Shown: positions 34,375 to 47,620 of the stretch, one piece after another
Layout: every line of letters starts with the position of its first letter
Position numbering within the stretch: the stretch's first letter is position 1
The notes under the pieces: generated by a model
What the model saw: the letters and a program-made list of their open reading frames with translations, nothing else
What the model was told of the DNA's origin: nothing
Databases searched by the model: none
Position numbers and translations under genes: made by a program
From: Caballeronia fortuita
GTDB taxonomy: Bacteria > Pseudomonadota > Gammaproteobacteria > Burkholderiales > Burkholderiaceae
Reading direction: 5' to 3'
Assembly: GCF_001544835.2 (NCBI RefSeq)
Contig: NZ_FCNX02000008.1
Location: 1-64,000, forward strand
DNA length: 64,000 nt

Positions 34375-36674
34375 TTGCCCAGGAACTGGAAGTCAGTCTG
34401 CACATGGCGTTTATGGAAGCACGTCAGGCGCGGCATGAGTTCATAACGGTCGAGCATCTCTTGCTCGCCCTGTTGGACAATCCGACCGCGGCTGAAGTGT
34501 TGCGCGCCTGCGCAGCCAACATTGAAGATTTGCGTCAGAACCTGCGCAATTTCATTCATGACAACACGCCGACCGTGCCCGGCACGGACGACGTCGATAC
34601 TCAGCCGACGCTTGGTTTCCAGCGCGTGATCCAGCGCGCGATCATGCACGTGCAATCGACTTCGAACGGCAAGAAGGAAGTGACCGGCGCGAACGTGCTG
34701 GTCGCGATTTTCGGCGAGAAGGATTCGCACGCCGTGTATTACCTGCAGCAGCAGGGCGTCACGCGTCTCGATGTCGTGAATTTCATTTCGCACGGCATCG
34801 CGAAGACGAACAGTGGCGATGCCGCGAAGACGAACAACGAAGCCAATCCGGAATCGGAAGACGCTGCCGCGCAGAAGGAAACACCGCTTGCGCAGTTCAC
34901 GCAGAACCTGAATCAGCTCGCGAAGGACGGCAAGATCGATCCGCTGATCGGCCGCGAACTGGAAGTGGAGCGCGTGGTGCAGGTGCTGTGCCGCCGCCGC
35001 AAGAACAATCCGCTGCTCGTCGGTGAAGCCGGCGTCGGCAAGACCGCGATCGCCGAAGGTCTCGCGTGGCGCATCACGCGCGGCGAAGTGCCGGACATTC
35101 TCGCCGACGCGCAGGTGTACTCGCTCGACATGGGTGCGCTGCTCGCGGGCACGAAGTATCGCGGCGATTTCGAGCAGCGTCTGAAGACGGTGTTGAAGGA
35201 ACTGAAAGAGCGACCGCACGCCATTCTGTTCATCGATGAAATTCATACGCTGATCGGCGCGGGCGCGGCTTCGGGCGGCACGCTGGATGCATCGAACCTG
35301 TTGAAGCCGGCGTTGTCGTCGGGCCAGTTGAAGTGCATCGGTGCAACGACGTTCACGGAATATCGCGGCATTTTCGAAAAGGACGCGGCGCTGTCCCGCC
35401 GTTTCCAGAAGGTCGATGTTACCGAACCGACCGTCGAGCAGACCGTGGCAATCTTGCGCGGCCTCAAGACGCGCTTCGAAGAGCATCACGGCGTGAAGTA
35501 TTCGTCGGGTGCGCTGTCGGCGGCGGCGGAACTGTCGGCGCGCTTCATCACGGATCGTCATCTGCCGGACAAGGCCATCGACGTGATCGACGAAGCCGGC
35601 GCGGCGCAACGCATTCTGCCGAAGTCGAAGCAGAAGAAGACCATCGGCAAGAGCGAAATCGAAGAGATCATCTCGAAGATCGCGCGCGTGCCGGCGCAAA
35701 GCGTGTCGCAGGACGACCGCAGCAAGCTGCAGACGCTGGATCGCGATCTGAAGGCGGTCGTGTTCGGCCAGGATCCGGCGATCGACGCGTTGTCGGCGTC
35801 GATCAAGATGGCGCGCGCGGGACTCGGCAAGACGGACAAGCCGATCGGCGCGTTCCTGTTCTCCGGTCCGACGGGCGTCGGCAAGACCGAAGTCGCTAAG
35901 CAACTGGCGTTCACGCTGGGCATCGAACTGTTGCGCTTCGACATGTCGGAGTACATGGAACGCCACGCGGTGAGCCGTCTGATCGGCGCGCCGCCGGGCT
36001 ATGTCGGATTCGATCAGGGTGGTTTGCTGACCGAAGCCGTCACGAAGAAGCCGCATTGCGTGCTGCTGCTCGACGAAATCGAGAAGGCGCATCCGGACAT
36101 CTACAACGTGCTGCTGCAGGTCATGGACCACGGCACGCTGACGGATAACAACGGGCGCAAGGCGGATTTCCGCAACGTCATCATCATCATGACGACGAAC
36201 GCGGGCGCCGAAGCGATGGGCAAGGCCGTGATCGGCTTCACGTCGCGCCGCGAGTCGGGCGACGAAATGGCCGACATCAAGCGCATGTTCACGCCGGAGT
36301 TCCGCAACCGTCTGGACCAGATCATCAGCTTCCGCTCGCTGGACGAGGAAATCATCCTGCGCGTGGTCGACAAGTTCCTCATGCAACTGGAAGATCAGCT
36401 GCACGAGAAGAAGGTCGATGCGGTCTTCACCGATTCGCTGCGCAAGCATCTCGCAAAGCACGGTTTCGATCCGCTGATGGGCGCGCGTCCGATGCAGCGT
36501 CTGATCCAGGACACGATCCGTCGTGCGCTGGCCGACGAACTGCTGTTCGGCAAGCTGGTCAACGGCGGCCGCGTGACGGTCGATGTCGATGCGGACGACA
36601 AGGTCCAGCTGACGTTCGACGAGAACTCGGCGCCGCCGCGCAATCCGAATCCGGAAGCGATCGAAGTAGATTAA
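34371..36674 (+). CDS. clpA: ATP-dependent Clp protease ATP-binding subunit ClpA
   Basis: A 767-residue AAA+ unfoldase partner of ClpP. In order: N-terminal Clp repeat domain; first AAA module with Walker A GEAGVGKT at 218-225; second module with GPTGVGKT from about residue 499 and Walker [14 protein letters not shown]-terminal D2-small domain with [20 protein letters not shown] precedes the ATG at 34371 within the end of clpS. A perfect palindromic terminator follows. Confidence 0.97.
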   Translation: MIAQELEVSLHMAFMEARQARHEFITVEHLLLALLDNPTAAEVLRACAANIEDLRQNLRNFIHDNTPTVPGTDDVDTQPTLGFQRVIQRAIMHVQSTSNGKKEVTGANVLVAIFGEKDSHAVYYLQQQGVTRLDVVNFISHGIAKTNSGDAAKTNNEANPESEDAAAQKETPLAQFTQNLNQLAKDGKIDPLIGRELEVERVVQVLCRRRKNNPLLVGEAGVGKTAIAEGLAWRITRGEVPDILADAQVYSLDMGALLAGTKYRGDFEQRLKTVLKELKERPHAILFIDEIHTLIGAGAASGGTLDASNLLKPALSSGQLKCIGATTFTEYRGIFEKDAALSRRFQKVDVTEPTVEQTVAILRGLKTRFEEHHGVKYSSGALSAAAELSARFITDRHLPDKAIDVIDEAGAAQRILPKSKQKKTIGKSEIEEIISKIARVPAQSVSQDDRSKLQTLDRDLKAVVFGQDPAIDALSASIKMARAGLGKTDKPIGAFLFSGPTGVGKTEVAKQLAFTLGIELLRFDMSEYMERHAVSRLIGAPPGYVGFDQGGLLTEAVTKKPHCVLLLDEIEKAHPDIYNVLLQVMDHGTLTDNNGRKADFRNVIIIMTTNAGAEAMGKAVIGFTSRRESGDEMADIKRMFTPEFRNRLDQIISFRSLDEEIILRVVDKFLMQLEDQLHEKKVDAVFTDSLRKHLAKHGFDPLMGARPMQRLIQDTIRRALADELLFGKLVNGGRVTVDVDADDKVQLTFDENSAPPRNPNPEAIEVD

Positions 36675-36695
36675 GAGAAGGGGTCTTGAAGTGCG

Positions 36696-36730
36696 AACGG
36701 CGCGGTGTCGACACCGCGCCGTTTTTTTTT
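36696..36730 (+). terminator. Rho-independent terminator of clpSA
   Basis: Uninterrupted palindrome AACGGCGCGGTGT / ACACCGCGCCGTT followed by nine T on the plus strand. Confidence 0.92.
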
Positions 36731-36749
36731 CGCGCTCGCGCGATGAAGC

Positions 36750-37196
36750 TCAGTGCTTGCCCGTGCTGCCGAAGCCGCCCGCGCCGCGCTCGCTCGCTTC
36801 GAAGTCGTCGACGATATTCAACTGCGCCTGCACGACCGGTACGATCACCAACTGCGCGAGACGCTCCATCGGATTCAGCGTAAAGGCGGTGTCGCCGCGA
36901 TTCCACGTCGAGACCATCAGTTGGCCTTGATAATCCGAATCGATCAGCCCGACGAGATTGCCGAGCACGATGCCGTGCTTGTGACCGAGACCCGAGCGCG
37001 GCAGGATCAGCGCGGCGTAGCCCGGGTCGGCGAGATGAATCGCGAGACCGGTCGGCACGAGCACGGTCTGATGCGGTTCGATGACGAGCGGCGCATCGAG
37101 GCACGCGCGCAGATCGAGGCCCGCGCTGCCGGGCGTGGCGTAGGCGGGCATGAAGTCGCGCATGCGCGCGTCGAGAATCTTGACGTCGAGTTTCAT
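36750..37196 (-). CDS. dut: dUTP diphosphatase
   Basis: A 148-residue trimeric dUTPase that hydrolyses dUTP to dUMP, limiting uracil in DNA and feeding dTMP synthesis. The five motifs are visible: [42 protein letters not shown] and the C-terminal arm [10 protein letters not shown]. It is the last gene of the ribF-ileS-lspA-coaBC-LLM-dut series, 11 bp after the LLM gene; coaBC-dut adjacency is common in proteobacteria. Confidence 0.97.
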   Translation of the reverse strand: MKLDVKILDARMRDFMPAYATPGSAGLDLRACLDAPLVIEPHQTVLVPTGLAIHLADPGYAALILPRSGLGHKHGIVLGNLVGLIDSDYQGQLMVSTWNRGDTAFTLNPMERLAQLVIVPVVQAQLNIVDDFEASERGAGGFGSTGKH

Positions 37197-37207
37197 GGAA
37201 TGAGGCG

Positions 37208-38218
37208 TTATGCAGGCGATTGGCCGAGTTCGAAGGCTTCGGCCAGGAGTTGATAGGAGCGCGTGCGCGCGGCGTAGCTGCCGGCGACCGTGATGACGAT
37301 CAGTTCGTCGGCGTCGAATTGTTCCTGCAGCGCGTGCAGCTTCGCGGTCACGCGCTCGGGCGTGCCGATGATGTTGCGCGCTTTTTCGTGTGCGATCACC
37401 GCGAGTTCGCGTTCGCCGTAGACCTGAGAGACGCCTTGCGCGATCGATGGAATCGGCTGGTTCAGCCCGTACGCCATCTGCACGCGACGGAGATCGACCG
37501 CGCGTTCGAGTGCCTCGGCTTCGCGGTCCGTGTCGGCGCAAATGACGAATACGGCGGCGGCGAGATACGGCTTCTTTTCATGGCCCGGCGTGAAACGCTC
37601 GCGATACGCCTGAGCCACCCGATGCCCGTACTGCGCGTTGATGAAATGCGCGAACGCGAAGCGGATGCCTAGTTGCGCGGCGAGCAGGCCGCCGAATTCG
37701 CTGGAACCGAGCATCCACAACTCGGGGCGCGTGTCGATCTGCGGTTGCAGCAGCACGCCTTTGGCGAGGGCATCGTCGGGAATGTTGCCGCTGAAAAGCG
37801 CGATCAGTTCGGCGACTTGCTGCGCAAACACATCGCCGCGATTGTACGAACCTCCCGCGACCGCCTGCGCGGTATGCATGTCGCCGCCGGGCGCGCGTCC
37901 GACGCCGAGATCGACACGGTTCGGAAAGAGCGCTTCGAGCATCATGAATTGCTCGGCCACTTTGAACGACGAGTAATACGGCAGCATCACGCCGCCCGAG
38001 CCGATGCGAATGCGCTTCGTCAGACTGCCGATGCGCGCGAGCATCACCTCGGGACACGGATTCGACACGCCGTACAAGCCGTGATGTTCCGCGCACCAGT
38101 AGCGCGTATAGCCGAGATCGTCGGCGAGTTGCGCGAGATCGAGCGTGGCCGCGATCGCGTCGGCGACGCTGTGACCGTGAATGACCGGCGTCTGGTCGAG
38201 TACCGAGAGTTTCGTCAT
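37208..38218 (-). CDS. LLM-class flavin-dependent oxidoreductase
   Basis: A 336-residue luciferase-like monooxygenase-fold protein (TIM barrel, FMN). Features are the opening [11 protein letters not shown], the WCAEHHG motif and the [11 protein letters not shown] loop typical of the MsnO8/YhbW-like subgroup. The substrate is unknown. Its ATG overlaps the coaBC stop and dut follows, so it sits inside a housekeeping operon. Confidence 0.9.
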   Translation of the reverse strand: MTKLSVLDQTPVIHGHSVADAIAATLDLAQLADDLGYTRYWCAEHHGLYGVSNPCPEVMLARIGSLTKRIRIGSGGVMLPYYSSFKVAEQFMMLEALFPNRVDLGVGRAPGGDMHTAQAVAGGSYNRGDVFAQQVAELIALFSGNIPDDALAKGVLLQPQIDTRPELWMLGSSEFGGLLAAQLGIRFAFAHFINAQYGHRVAQAYRERFTPGHEKKPYLAAAVFVICADTDREAEALERAVDLRRVQMAYGLNQPIPSIAQGVSQVYGERELAVIAHEKARNIIGTPERVTAKLHALQEQFDADELIVITVAGSYAARTRSYQLLAEAFELGQSPA

Positions 38219-39423
38219 GACAGGAGCGAGCCGCCGATGCGAGGCGCGCGCTTCGCGATTTCCGCGATCAGCGTGCGCGCGAGTTGCTGCTTGTCGGCGC
38301 GCGGCAGCGGCGTCGTCCCGCTTTCCTCGAACAGCACGACTTCGTTGTCGTCGCGACCGAATGCGAGTTGCCCTATATTGCCGATTAAAAGCGGCACGCC
38401 CTTGCGCTTGCGCTTTTCGGCACCGTGCACGTCGAGGTCGCCGCTCTCGGCCGCGAAACCGACGCAGTAGGGCGGATTCGGCAGCTTCGCGACCGTCGCG
38501 AGAATGTCGGGATTTTCGACGAAGGTGAACGTGGGCAAGGCATCGGCGGACTTCTTGATCTTCTGCTCGCTCACGTGTTCGGCGCGCCAGTCCGCGACCG
38601 CCGCGACCGCGATGAAGATGTCGGCGTCGGGCGTCGCGGCCATGACTGCATCGTGCATGTCCTGCGCGGTCTGCACGTCCTCGCGATACACGCCCCACGG
38701 TGTCGGCAGGGAAACCGGACCCGCGACGAGATGCACGTCCGCGCCCGCTTGCGCTGCCGCGCGTGCGAGCGCGAAGCCCATCTTGCCCGACGAGCGGTTC
38801 GTGAGGCCGCGCACCGGATCGAGCGGCTCGAACGTCGGACCCGCCGTGATGAGCACGCGCTGACCGCGCAGGATCTTCGGCTGGAAGAACGCGCAGATTG
38901 CTTCGAACGCGGCTTCCGGCTCGATCATGCGGCCGTCGCCCACTTCGCCGCACGCCTGCGAGCCCGAATCGGGACCGAGCACTTCGACGCCGTCAGCGCG
39001 AAGCTGCGCGACGTTGCGTTGCGTCGGCGGGCTTTGCCACATCTGCCGGTTCATCGCGGGCACGACGAGCAGCGGGCAATCGCGCGCGATGCACAGCGTC
39101 GAGAGCAGGTCGTCGCACATGCCGTGCGCGAGCTTCGCCATGAAATCCGTCGATGCCGGCGCGATGACGATCGCATCCGCCTCGCGTGAAAGATCGATGT
39201 GCGGCATGTTGTTCGGCATGCGCGCATCCCACTGCGACGTGTAGACCGGACGGCCGGAGAGCGCCTGCATCGTGACGGGCGTGATGAACTGCGTGGCCGC
39301 TTCCGTCATCACGATCTGCACCGTCGCGCCGGCCTTGACGAGCAGGCGCGTCAGTTCGGCGATCTTGTAGCAGGCGATGCCGCCGGTCAGCCCCAAAACG
39401 AGATGTTTGCCCGCGAGTTCCAA
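38215..39423 (-). CDS. coaBC: Bifunctional phosphopantothenoylcysteine decarboxylase / phosphopantothenate-cysteine ligase
   Basis: A 402-residue enzyme for two steps of coenzyme A synthesis. The N-terminal CoaC flavoprotein has GLTGGIACYK, the catalytic His in NNMPHIDLS and the PAMNRQMW substrate clamp. The C-terminal CoaB domain starts about residue 185 with VLITAGPTFEPLDPVR and has the RSSGKMG nucleotide motif. The start is TTG at 39423 with GGAGG four nt upstream. Confidence 0.96.
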   Translation of the reverse strand: MELAGKHLVLGLTGGIACYKIAELTRLLVKAGATVQIVMTEAATQFITPVTMQALSGRPVYTSQWDARMPNNMPHIDLSREADAIVIAPASTDFMAKLAHGMCDDLLSTLCIARDCPLLVVPAMNRQMWQSPPTQRNVAQLRADGVEVLGPDSGSQACGEVGDGRMIEPEAAFEAICAFFQPKILRGQRVLITAGPTFEPLDPVRGLTNRSSGKMGFALARAAAQAGADVHLVAGPVSLPTPWGVYREDVQTAQDMHDAVMAATPDADIFIAVAAVADWRAEHVSEQKIKKSADALPTFTFVENPDILATVAKLPNPPYCVGFAAESGDLDVHGAEKRKRKGVPLLIGNIGQLAFGRDDNEVVLFEESGTTPLPRADKQQLARTLIAEIAKRAPRIGGSLLS

Positions 39424-39437
39424 CTTGCCTCCATCGC

Positions 39438-39467
39438 AAAAAGAACACGGCTCCGTGAAAGGAGCCG
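39438..39467 (-). terminator. Terminator-like hairpin between lspA and coaBC
   Basis: Stem CGGCTCC / GGAGCCG with a 6-nt loop, followed on the minus strand by TGTTCTTTTT. It may attenuate transcription between lspA and coaBC. Confidence 0.55.
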
Positions 39468-39478
39468 CGTCGTGAATG

Positions 39479-39997
39479 TCAACGTGAGCCGCGCACGCGC
39501 CGGAGTTCGTCGAACACCAGCAGGACCGCGCCGACGGTGATCGCGCTGTCGGCGAGGTTGAACGCCGGCCAGTGCCAGGCGTTCACGTGAAAATCCAGAA
39601 AGTCGATGACGTGCCCATACGCGATCCGGTCGATGACGTTGCCGATCGCGCCGCCCATGATGAGCGAAAGCGCCGTGCAGAACATGCGCTGCCCCGAATG
39701 GCGCTTGAGCAGATAGCAGATCACGATTGCCGCGACGACGCCCAGCGCCGTGAATGCCCAGCGCTGCCAGCCGCCCGCCATTGCGAGGAAGCTGAACGCC
39801 GCGCCGCGGTTGTAGACGAGCAGCAGGTTGAAAAACGGCGTGAGCGCGTGCGGATCGCCATAGGCGAACACGCGCTGCACGGCGATCTTCGTCAACTGGT
39901 CGAACAGAATGACAATCAGCGCGACGCCGAGCCACGGCGCGAGCGAACCGCTGCTCGCGGCTTTAACGGAAGTTTGTTTTGCCATCGTTCGAGCCAT
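39479..39997 (-). CDS. lspA: Lipoprotein signal peptidase (signal peptidase II)
   Basis: A 172-residue inner-membrane aspartyl protease with four helices. It cleaves prolipoprotein signal peptides after diacylglyceryl modification. The catalytic aspartates lie in GNVIDRI and [22 protein letters not shown] is also conserved. The ATG at 39997 follows the ileS stop without a gap; a second ATG four codons on (39985) is possible. Coupling to ileS is the classical arrangement. Confidence 0.97.
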   Translation of the reverse strand: MARTMAKQTSVKAASSGSLAPWLGVALIVILFDQLTKIAVQRVFAYGDPHALTPFFNLLLVYNRGAAFSFLAMAGGWQRWAFTALGVVAAIVICYLLKRHSGQRMFCTALSLIMGGAIGNVIDRIAYGHVIDFLDFHVNAWHWPAFNLADSAITVGAVLLVFDELRRVRGSR

Positions 39998-42829
<2,832 letters not shown>

Positions 42830-42936
42830 GAGTGACTCAGTGAATTCGGTGAGACGGCGGCGCTGGTTTGCGCGCGGTGTATCCAGGCAGGCGAGGGCAG
42901 CGGGCGATGCGCTTTTTTCAAAGCGGCACCGCGCGC

Positions 42937-43929
42937 TCACCTAATTCGGTCGGTCGCCGAAATGGCGAAGCCGGAAGCGCGGCTCGCGTTGCTGGCAGGC
43001 GGCAGGCCGAAGTACGCGCGCGCGTCGTCGACGTCTTTCGCGATCGCGCGGCCGAGCGTTTCGAGGTCGACGTACTTCTCCTCGTCGCGCAGCTTCTTCA
43101 GGAACTCGACGCGCACGAGCTTGCCGTAGGCGTCGCCGTGCCAGTCGAGCACGAACACTTCGAGCAGCACGCGGCCGGAATCGTCGACGGTCGGACGCAG
43201 GCCGAGGCTCGCGACGGCGGGCAGCGGTTCATCGGCGAGGCCGTGCACGCGCACGACGAAAATGCCCGCCAGCGCCGGCCGTTTGTGCGCGATCGGCAGA
43301 TTCAGCGTGGGAAAGCCGAGGTCGCGGCCGAGCTTCGCGCCGTGCACGACATGTCCGCTGATGACGTACGGACGCCCGAGCGCGACTTGCGCCGCGTCGA
43401 GATCTCCCGCGACGAGCGACGAGCGCACCGACGACGACGAAATGCGCGCGCCGTTCGGATGCGCGACGGTCGCCATCTGCTCGACTTCGAAGCCGTATTT
43501 CTCGCCGGCCGCTTTCAGCGACTCGAAATTGCCCGCGCGTTTCGCGCCGTAGCAGAAGTCGTCGCCGACCATGACCCAGCGCGCGTGCAGGCCATCGACG
43601 ATGACGTTCTTCACGAACGTATCCGGCGACTGGCCCGCGAACGTCTTGTTGAAATGCTCGACCACCACGCGATCGACGCCGTTGGTGCGCAGCGCTTCGA
43701 GCTTGTCGCGCAACATGGCGATGCGCGGCGGCGCGCCTGCCGGATTGAAGAACTCGCGCGGATGCGGCTCGAAGGTCATCACGCAGACCGGCAGCGCGCG
43801 CGCGTCGGCGGCGGCCCGCACGTGCGCGAGCAGCGCCTGGTGACCGCGATGGACACCGTCGAAATTGCCGATGGTCAGCGCGCAGGGCGACCGGCTTTCG
43901 GCATTGGGGAGGCCGCGAAAGACTCTCAC
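42937..43929 (-). CDS. ribF: Bifunctional riboflavin kinase / FAD synthetase
   Basis: A 330-residue enzyme making FMN and FAD. The N-terminal adenylyltransferase has [16 protein letters not shown] and the SSSSVR motif; the C-terminal kinase has [15 protein letters not shown] at 43929 (VRVFRGLP) gives the normal length; the frame is open to 44067 but that region overlaps the purN promoter area. First gene of the ribF-ileS-lspA group, divergent from purN. Confidence 0.96.
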   Translation of the reverse strand: MRVFRGLPNAESRSPCALTIGNFDGVHRGHQALLAHVRAAADARALPVCVMTFEPHPREFFNPAGAPPRIAMLRDKLEALRTNGVDRVVVEHFNKTFAGQSPDTFVKNVIVDGLHARWVMVGDDFCYGAKRAGNFESLKAAGEKYGFEVEQMATVAHPNGARISSSSVRSSLVAGDLDAAQVALGRPYVISGHVVHGAKLGRDLGFPTLNLPIAHKRPALAGIFVVRVHGLADEPLPAVASLGLRPTVDDSGRVLLEVFVLDWHGDAYGKLVRVEFLKKLRDEEKYVDLETLGRAIAKDVDDARAYFGLPPASNASRASGFAISATDRIR

Positions 43930-44090
43930 GATAGGCGATGGTCGGTGGGAGGGGCAGATGCCGCAAAGCGTTAGATTATAGACGCTCGCACGGATGGTCG
44001 GGCGCGAGCGCCCCGGCGCGACGCCGGTCGATCCCGAATGCAAACCCGTTTGGCACGATTTTCGCACCCTCCGAATGATAAAATCCGCGG

Positions 44091-44741
44091 ATGAAAAAAA
44101 TCGTCATTCTGATCTCCGGACGCGGGAGCAACATGGAGGCCGTCGTGCGTGCATGCGCGCGCGAAGGCTGGCCGGCTCGCGTCTGCGCGGTCATTTCCAA
44201 CCGGCCCGATGCCGCCGGTCTAGGCTTCGCGGCCGCGAACGGCATCGAAACAAAAGTGGTGGATCATCGTCAGTTCGACGAACGCGAATCGTTCGATGCG
44301 GCGCTCGCGCGTGAAATCGATCGCTTCGAGCCCGATCTCGTCGTGCTCGCAGGCTTCATGCGCGTGCTGACCGACGCCTTCGTCGTGAAATACGCCGGGC
44401 GCATGCTCAACGTTCATCCGTCGCTCTTGCCGTGCTTTCCGGGTTTGCGCACGCATCAGCAGGCGCTCGACGCCGGCGTGCGCGTGCACGGCGCAAGCGT
44501 GCATTTCGTGACGCCGACGCTCGATCACGGGCCGATCGTCGCGCAAGGCGCGGTGCCGGTCGTCGCCGGCGACGATGCCGCCGCGCTCGCCGCGCGCGTG
44601 CTCAAGGTCGAGCACGAAATCTACCCGCGCGCGGTGCGCTGGTTTATCGAGGGGCGTCTTTCTATCGAGGGCGAACGTGTCGCCCTCACGCCGTCCGAGC
44701 CGCAATGGCTCTTTGCCGACATTGCCGGGGAGGGCGTATGA
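44091..44741 (+). CDS. purN: Phosphoribosylglycinamide formyltransferase 1
   Basis: A 216-residue enzyme transferring a formyl group from 10-formyltetrahydrofolate to GAR in purine synthesis. Visible are the phosphate-binding ISGRGSNMEA, the catalytic stretch LNVHPSLLPCFPGLRTHQQA and the distal HFVTPTLDHGPIVAQ, supplying the Asn-His-Asp catalytic set. The stop overlaps the start of the methyltransferase gene. Confidence 0.97.
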   Translation: MKKIVILISGRGSNMEAVVRACAREGWPARVCAVISNRPDAAGLGFAAANGIETKVVDHRQFDERESFDAALAREIDRFEPDLVVLAGFMRVLTDAFVVKYAGRMLNVHPSLLPCFPGLRTHQQALDAGVRVHGASVHFVTPTLDHGPIVAQGAVPVVAGDDAAALAARVLKVEHEIYPRAVRWFIEGRLSIEGERVALTPSEPQWLFADIAGEGV

Positions 44742-46036
44742 GGCTGCATGGATTTCTGATCGGACAAACCGAAACGCTGCTCGCGGACGTGCTCCGCTTT
44801 TCCGGCCCGGCCGATGCCGCGACGAGCCGCTTTTTCCGCGCGCATCCGAAGCTCGGGCACGGCGAGCGCGGCGTGATCGCCGAGGCGGTCTTCGCGGTGC
44901 TGCGCCGGAAGATGGAGTTTTCGCATCTCGCGGAAAGCGGCAGCGGCAATCAGGCGCGCCGTCTCGCGCTGCTCGGGCTGATGCAGACGGCCGGTCTCTC
45001 CGCGCTGAAGCCGTTCGTGTCCGCCGACGAATATCAATGGCTCGCGCAGGTCTCGAAGATCGATCCGGCGAGCCTGCCGGTCCGCGTACGCACGAACCTG
45101 CCGCAGTGGATCTACGACGCGATGGGCAAGCGATTCGCGCCCGAAGAACTCGCGCAGCTTGCCGCCGCGCTGAACTATCCCGCGCCGCTCGATCTGCGCT
45201 CGAATCCGATCAAGGCCGATCGCAAGATCGTGCTGAAGGCGCTGACCGAGGCGGGCATCGACGCGGGCGAAATGCCGTTCGCGCCGTTCGGCATCCGCGT
45301 CGACGGCAAGCCGGCGCTGACGCGCCTCGCGCCGTTCCAGGAAGGCTGGATCGAAGTGCAGGACGAGGGCAGCCAGTTGCTCTGCTCGCTGATGGCCCCG
45401 CGCCGCGGCGAAATGATCGTCGATTTCTGCGCGGGCGCGGGCGGCAAGACGCTCGCTCTCGGCGCGATGATGCGCTCCACCGGCCGTCTCTATGCGTTCG
45501 ACGTGTCCGATCGCAGGCTCGCGAAGCTCAAGCCGCGTCTCGCGCGCAGTGGCCTGTCGAACGTGAATCCGGTGCTGATCGACAGCGAACACGACGCGAA
45601 GATCAAGCGCCTCGCGGGCAAGATCGACCGCGTGCTCGTCGATGCGCCGTGCTCGGGCCTCGGCACGCTGCGCCGCAATCCGGACCTGAAGTGGCGTCAG
45701 TCGCCCGCGACGGTCGCTGAACTTACGCCCAAGCAACTTTCGATTCTCACGAGCGCCGCGCGGCTCGTGAAGACCGGCGGCCGTCTCGTCTACGCGACCT
45801 GCTCGATGCTCGAAGCGGAGAACGAAGACGTCGTGAAACAGTTTCTCGATACGCATCCGAACTTCCGCGTGGTGCCCGCGCGCGACGTGCTGGCGGAACA
45901 GCGCATCGATCTGGACACGGGCGAATTCCTGTCGCTGTGGCCGCACAAGCACGGCACGGACGGCTTCTTCGCGGCGGTGCTGGAGCGCGTGCCCGACGCC
46001 GCCAAAGCACCCAAGGCAGCCGAAGAATCCGCGTAA
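44738..46036 (+). CDS. RsmB-family 16S rRNA (cytosine-5) methyltransferase
   Basis: A 432-residue SAM-dependent methyltransferase of the NOL1/NOP2/Sun group. SAM motif I is DFCAGAGGKTLALG; the two catalytic cysteines are Cys305 in DAPCSGLG and Cys355 in YATCSM, with the same 50-residue spacing as in E. coli RsmB. The N-terminal helical part lacks a clear NusB-like domain, so the target (C967 of 16S rRNA or another cytosine) is not certain. Co-translated with purN and followed by mscS after 3 bp. Confidence 0.9.
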   Translation: MRLHGFLIGQTETLLADVLRFSGPADAATSRFFRAHPKLGHGERGVIAEAVFAVLRRKMEFSHLAESGSGNQARRLALLGLMQTAGLSALKPFVSADEYQWLAQVSKIDPASLPVRVRTNLPQWIYDAMGKRFAPEELAQLAAALNYPAPLDLRSNPIKADRKIVLKALTEAGIDAGEMPFAPFGIRVDGKPALTRLAPFQEGWIEVQDEGSQLLCSLMAPRRGEMIVDFCAGAGGKTLALGAMMRSTGRLYAFDVSDRRLAKLKPRLARSGLSNVNPVLIDSEHDAKIKRLAGKIDRVLVDAPCSGLGTLRRNPDLKWRQSPATVAELTPKQLSILTSAARLVKTGGRLVYATCSMLEAENEDVVKQFLDTHPNFRVVPARDVLAEQRIDLDTGEFLSLWPHKHGTDGFFAAVLERVPDAAKAPKAAEESA

Positions 46037-46039
46037 GCG

Positions 46040-47380
46040 ATGCAGAATCACTTCCTGAACGAACTCTCCACGCGGCTTTTTCGCGACTTCGGCGAGCCGG
46101 AAGTGATCTGGCAGGTGGCCGCGCTCTTCGGCCTGCTGGTGGTGGCGTGGTGGTGCGCGCGCGCGCTTCGCAAGAAGCTCGATGCGCGCCGCCAGTCGCG
46201 TTTCGAAGCCGTGCGCTTCGGCGCGGAAAGCCTCAACAAAGCACTGTTTCCGTTGCTCGGCACCGTGTTCGTGTCGATCGCGCAGATCGCGCTCGCCCCG
46301 TTCATCCATACGTCCCTGCTGCGGCTTGCGCTCGTGCCGCTGTGCGGCATCACCGTTATTTACACGATGCTGTACGTCGCGCGGCGCGTCTTCAGCCGCG
46401 GTCAGGCGGAGCACGAGGCCAACGCGCTGCTCTATCTGTTCGAAAAGCTCGTGACTGCGATCGTGTGGATCGCGATGGCGCTCACCGTCATGGGCATCCA
46501 GGACGATGTCGTTCACTGGATGGCGAGCGTGCGCTTCAATTTCGCGAACGCGCACATGACGCTGCTCTCGCTCGCCTCGGGCGTGCTGTGGGTGTGCGTG
46601 ACGCTGATCGTCGCGATGTGGGCGGGCGCGCTGCTCGACGACCGCCTGATGCGCGCCCGCTCGCTCGATGCAAATCTGAAAGTGGTGCTCGCCCGTGTCG
46701 CGCGGGCGCTGATGATTCTCGCCGCGATTCTGGTGAGCCTGTCGATCGTCGGCATCGACATCACGGTGCTCGGCGTGTTCGGCGGCGCGCTCGGCGTCGG
46801 GCTCGGCTTCGGCTTGCAGAAGATCGCGAGCAATTATGTGTCTGGCTTCATCATTCTGCTGGACCGCTCCTTGCGGCTCGGTGACATGATCAACGTCAGC
46901 GGGAATCAGGGCACGGTTACGCAGATCCGCACGCGCTATACCGTCGTGCGCGGTCTGGACGGCATCGAAACGCTGATTCCGAACGAAAAGCTCATCACGG
47001 ATGTCGTACAAAATCATTCGTCGTTCCTCACGCGTGGCAATGCGAAGATCGCGGTGCAGGTGAGTTACCGATGCGACGTCGAACGCGCGATGCAGTTGCT
47101 TGTCGAAGCGACGCAGGGCGTCGAGCGCGTGTTGCAGGACCCGGCGCCCGCGGCGCTTCTCGCGAGTTTCGGCGCGGACGGCATCAATCTGGAGTTGAGT
47201 TTCTGGATCGAGGAGGCCGCCAAGGGCACGGGCGGCGTAAAGTCGCACGTGAATCGCGCGGTTTGGCGGTTATTCTGCGAGTATGGGATTGAAATTCCCT
47301 ACGCTCAGCGCGAAATACGAATTATCGATGGCGTGCCCCGTGCGGGCAGCGAATCGGTAATAAATGCCGGACTTGGCTGA
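46040..47380 (+). CDS. Mechanosensitive ion channel, MscS family
   Basis: A 446-residue inner-membrane channel with four to five helices. The pore helix is the Gly/Ala-rich GVFGGALGVGLGFGLQ, followed by the MscS beta domain (LRLGDMINVSGNQGTV, RTRYTVVRGLDGIETLIPN). It releases solutes on hypo-osmotic shock. The extra N-terminal helices make it longer than E. coli MscS (286). Third gene of the purN group. Confidence 0.93.
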   Translation: MQNHFLNELSTRLFRDFGEPEVIWQVAALFGLLVVAWWCARALRKKLDARRQSRFEAVRFGAESLNKALFPLLGTVFVSIAQIALAPFIHTSLLRLALVPLCGITVIYTMLYVARRVFSRGQAEHEANALLYLFEKLVTAIVWIAMALTVMGIQDDVVHWMASVRFNFANAHMTLLSLASGVLWVCVTLIVAMWAGALLDDRLMRARSLDANLKVVLARVARALMILAAILVSLSIVGIDITVLGVFGGALGVGLGFGLQKIASNYVSGFIILLDRSLRLGDMINVSGNQGTVTQIRTRYTVVRGLDGIETLIPNEKLITDVVQNHSSFLTRGNAKIAVQVSYRCDVERAMQLLVEATQGVERVLQDPAPAALLASFGADGINLELSFWIEEAAKGTGGVKSHVNRAVWRLFCEYGIEIPYAQREIRIIDGVPRAGSESVINAGLG

Positions 47381-47620
47381 CAACCCGTCGGACGGCTCGA
47401 TCTTTTGATTTGAGTGGTGATTCGGCACCTGATCGAGGCGTGAGATTTTCCTCGTTTCGGTACCATTCAAAAAATTTCACCTTTAGGACAAAGACTTGGA
47501 ACGCATGCAGTAGAATGCGATCGAACTTGCGCACATTCCTTTCATGTGCACAACACCGCGTTCGAAGTCCGTTCGACCGGCCATTTTTCCCGAATTTCAC
47601 AGCTACACAGGTAAACTGCC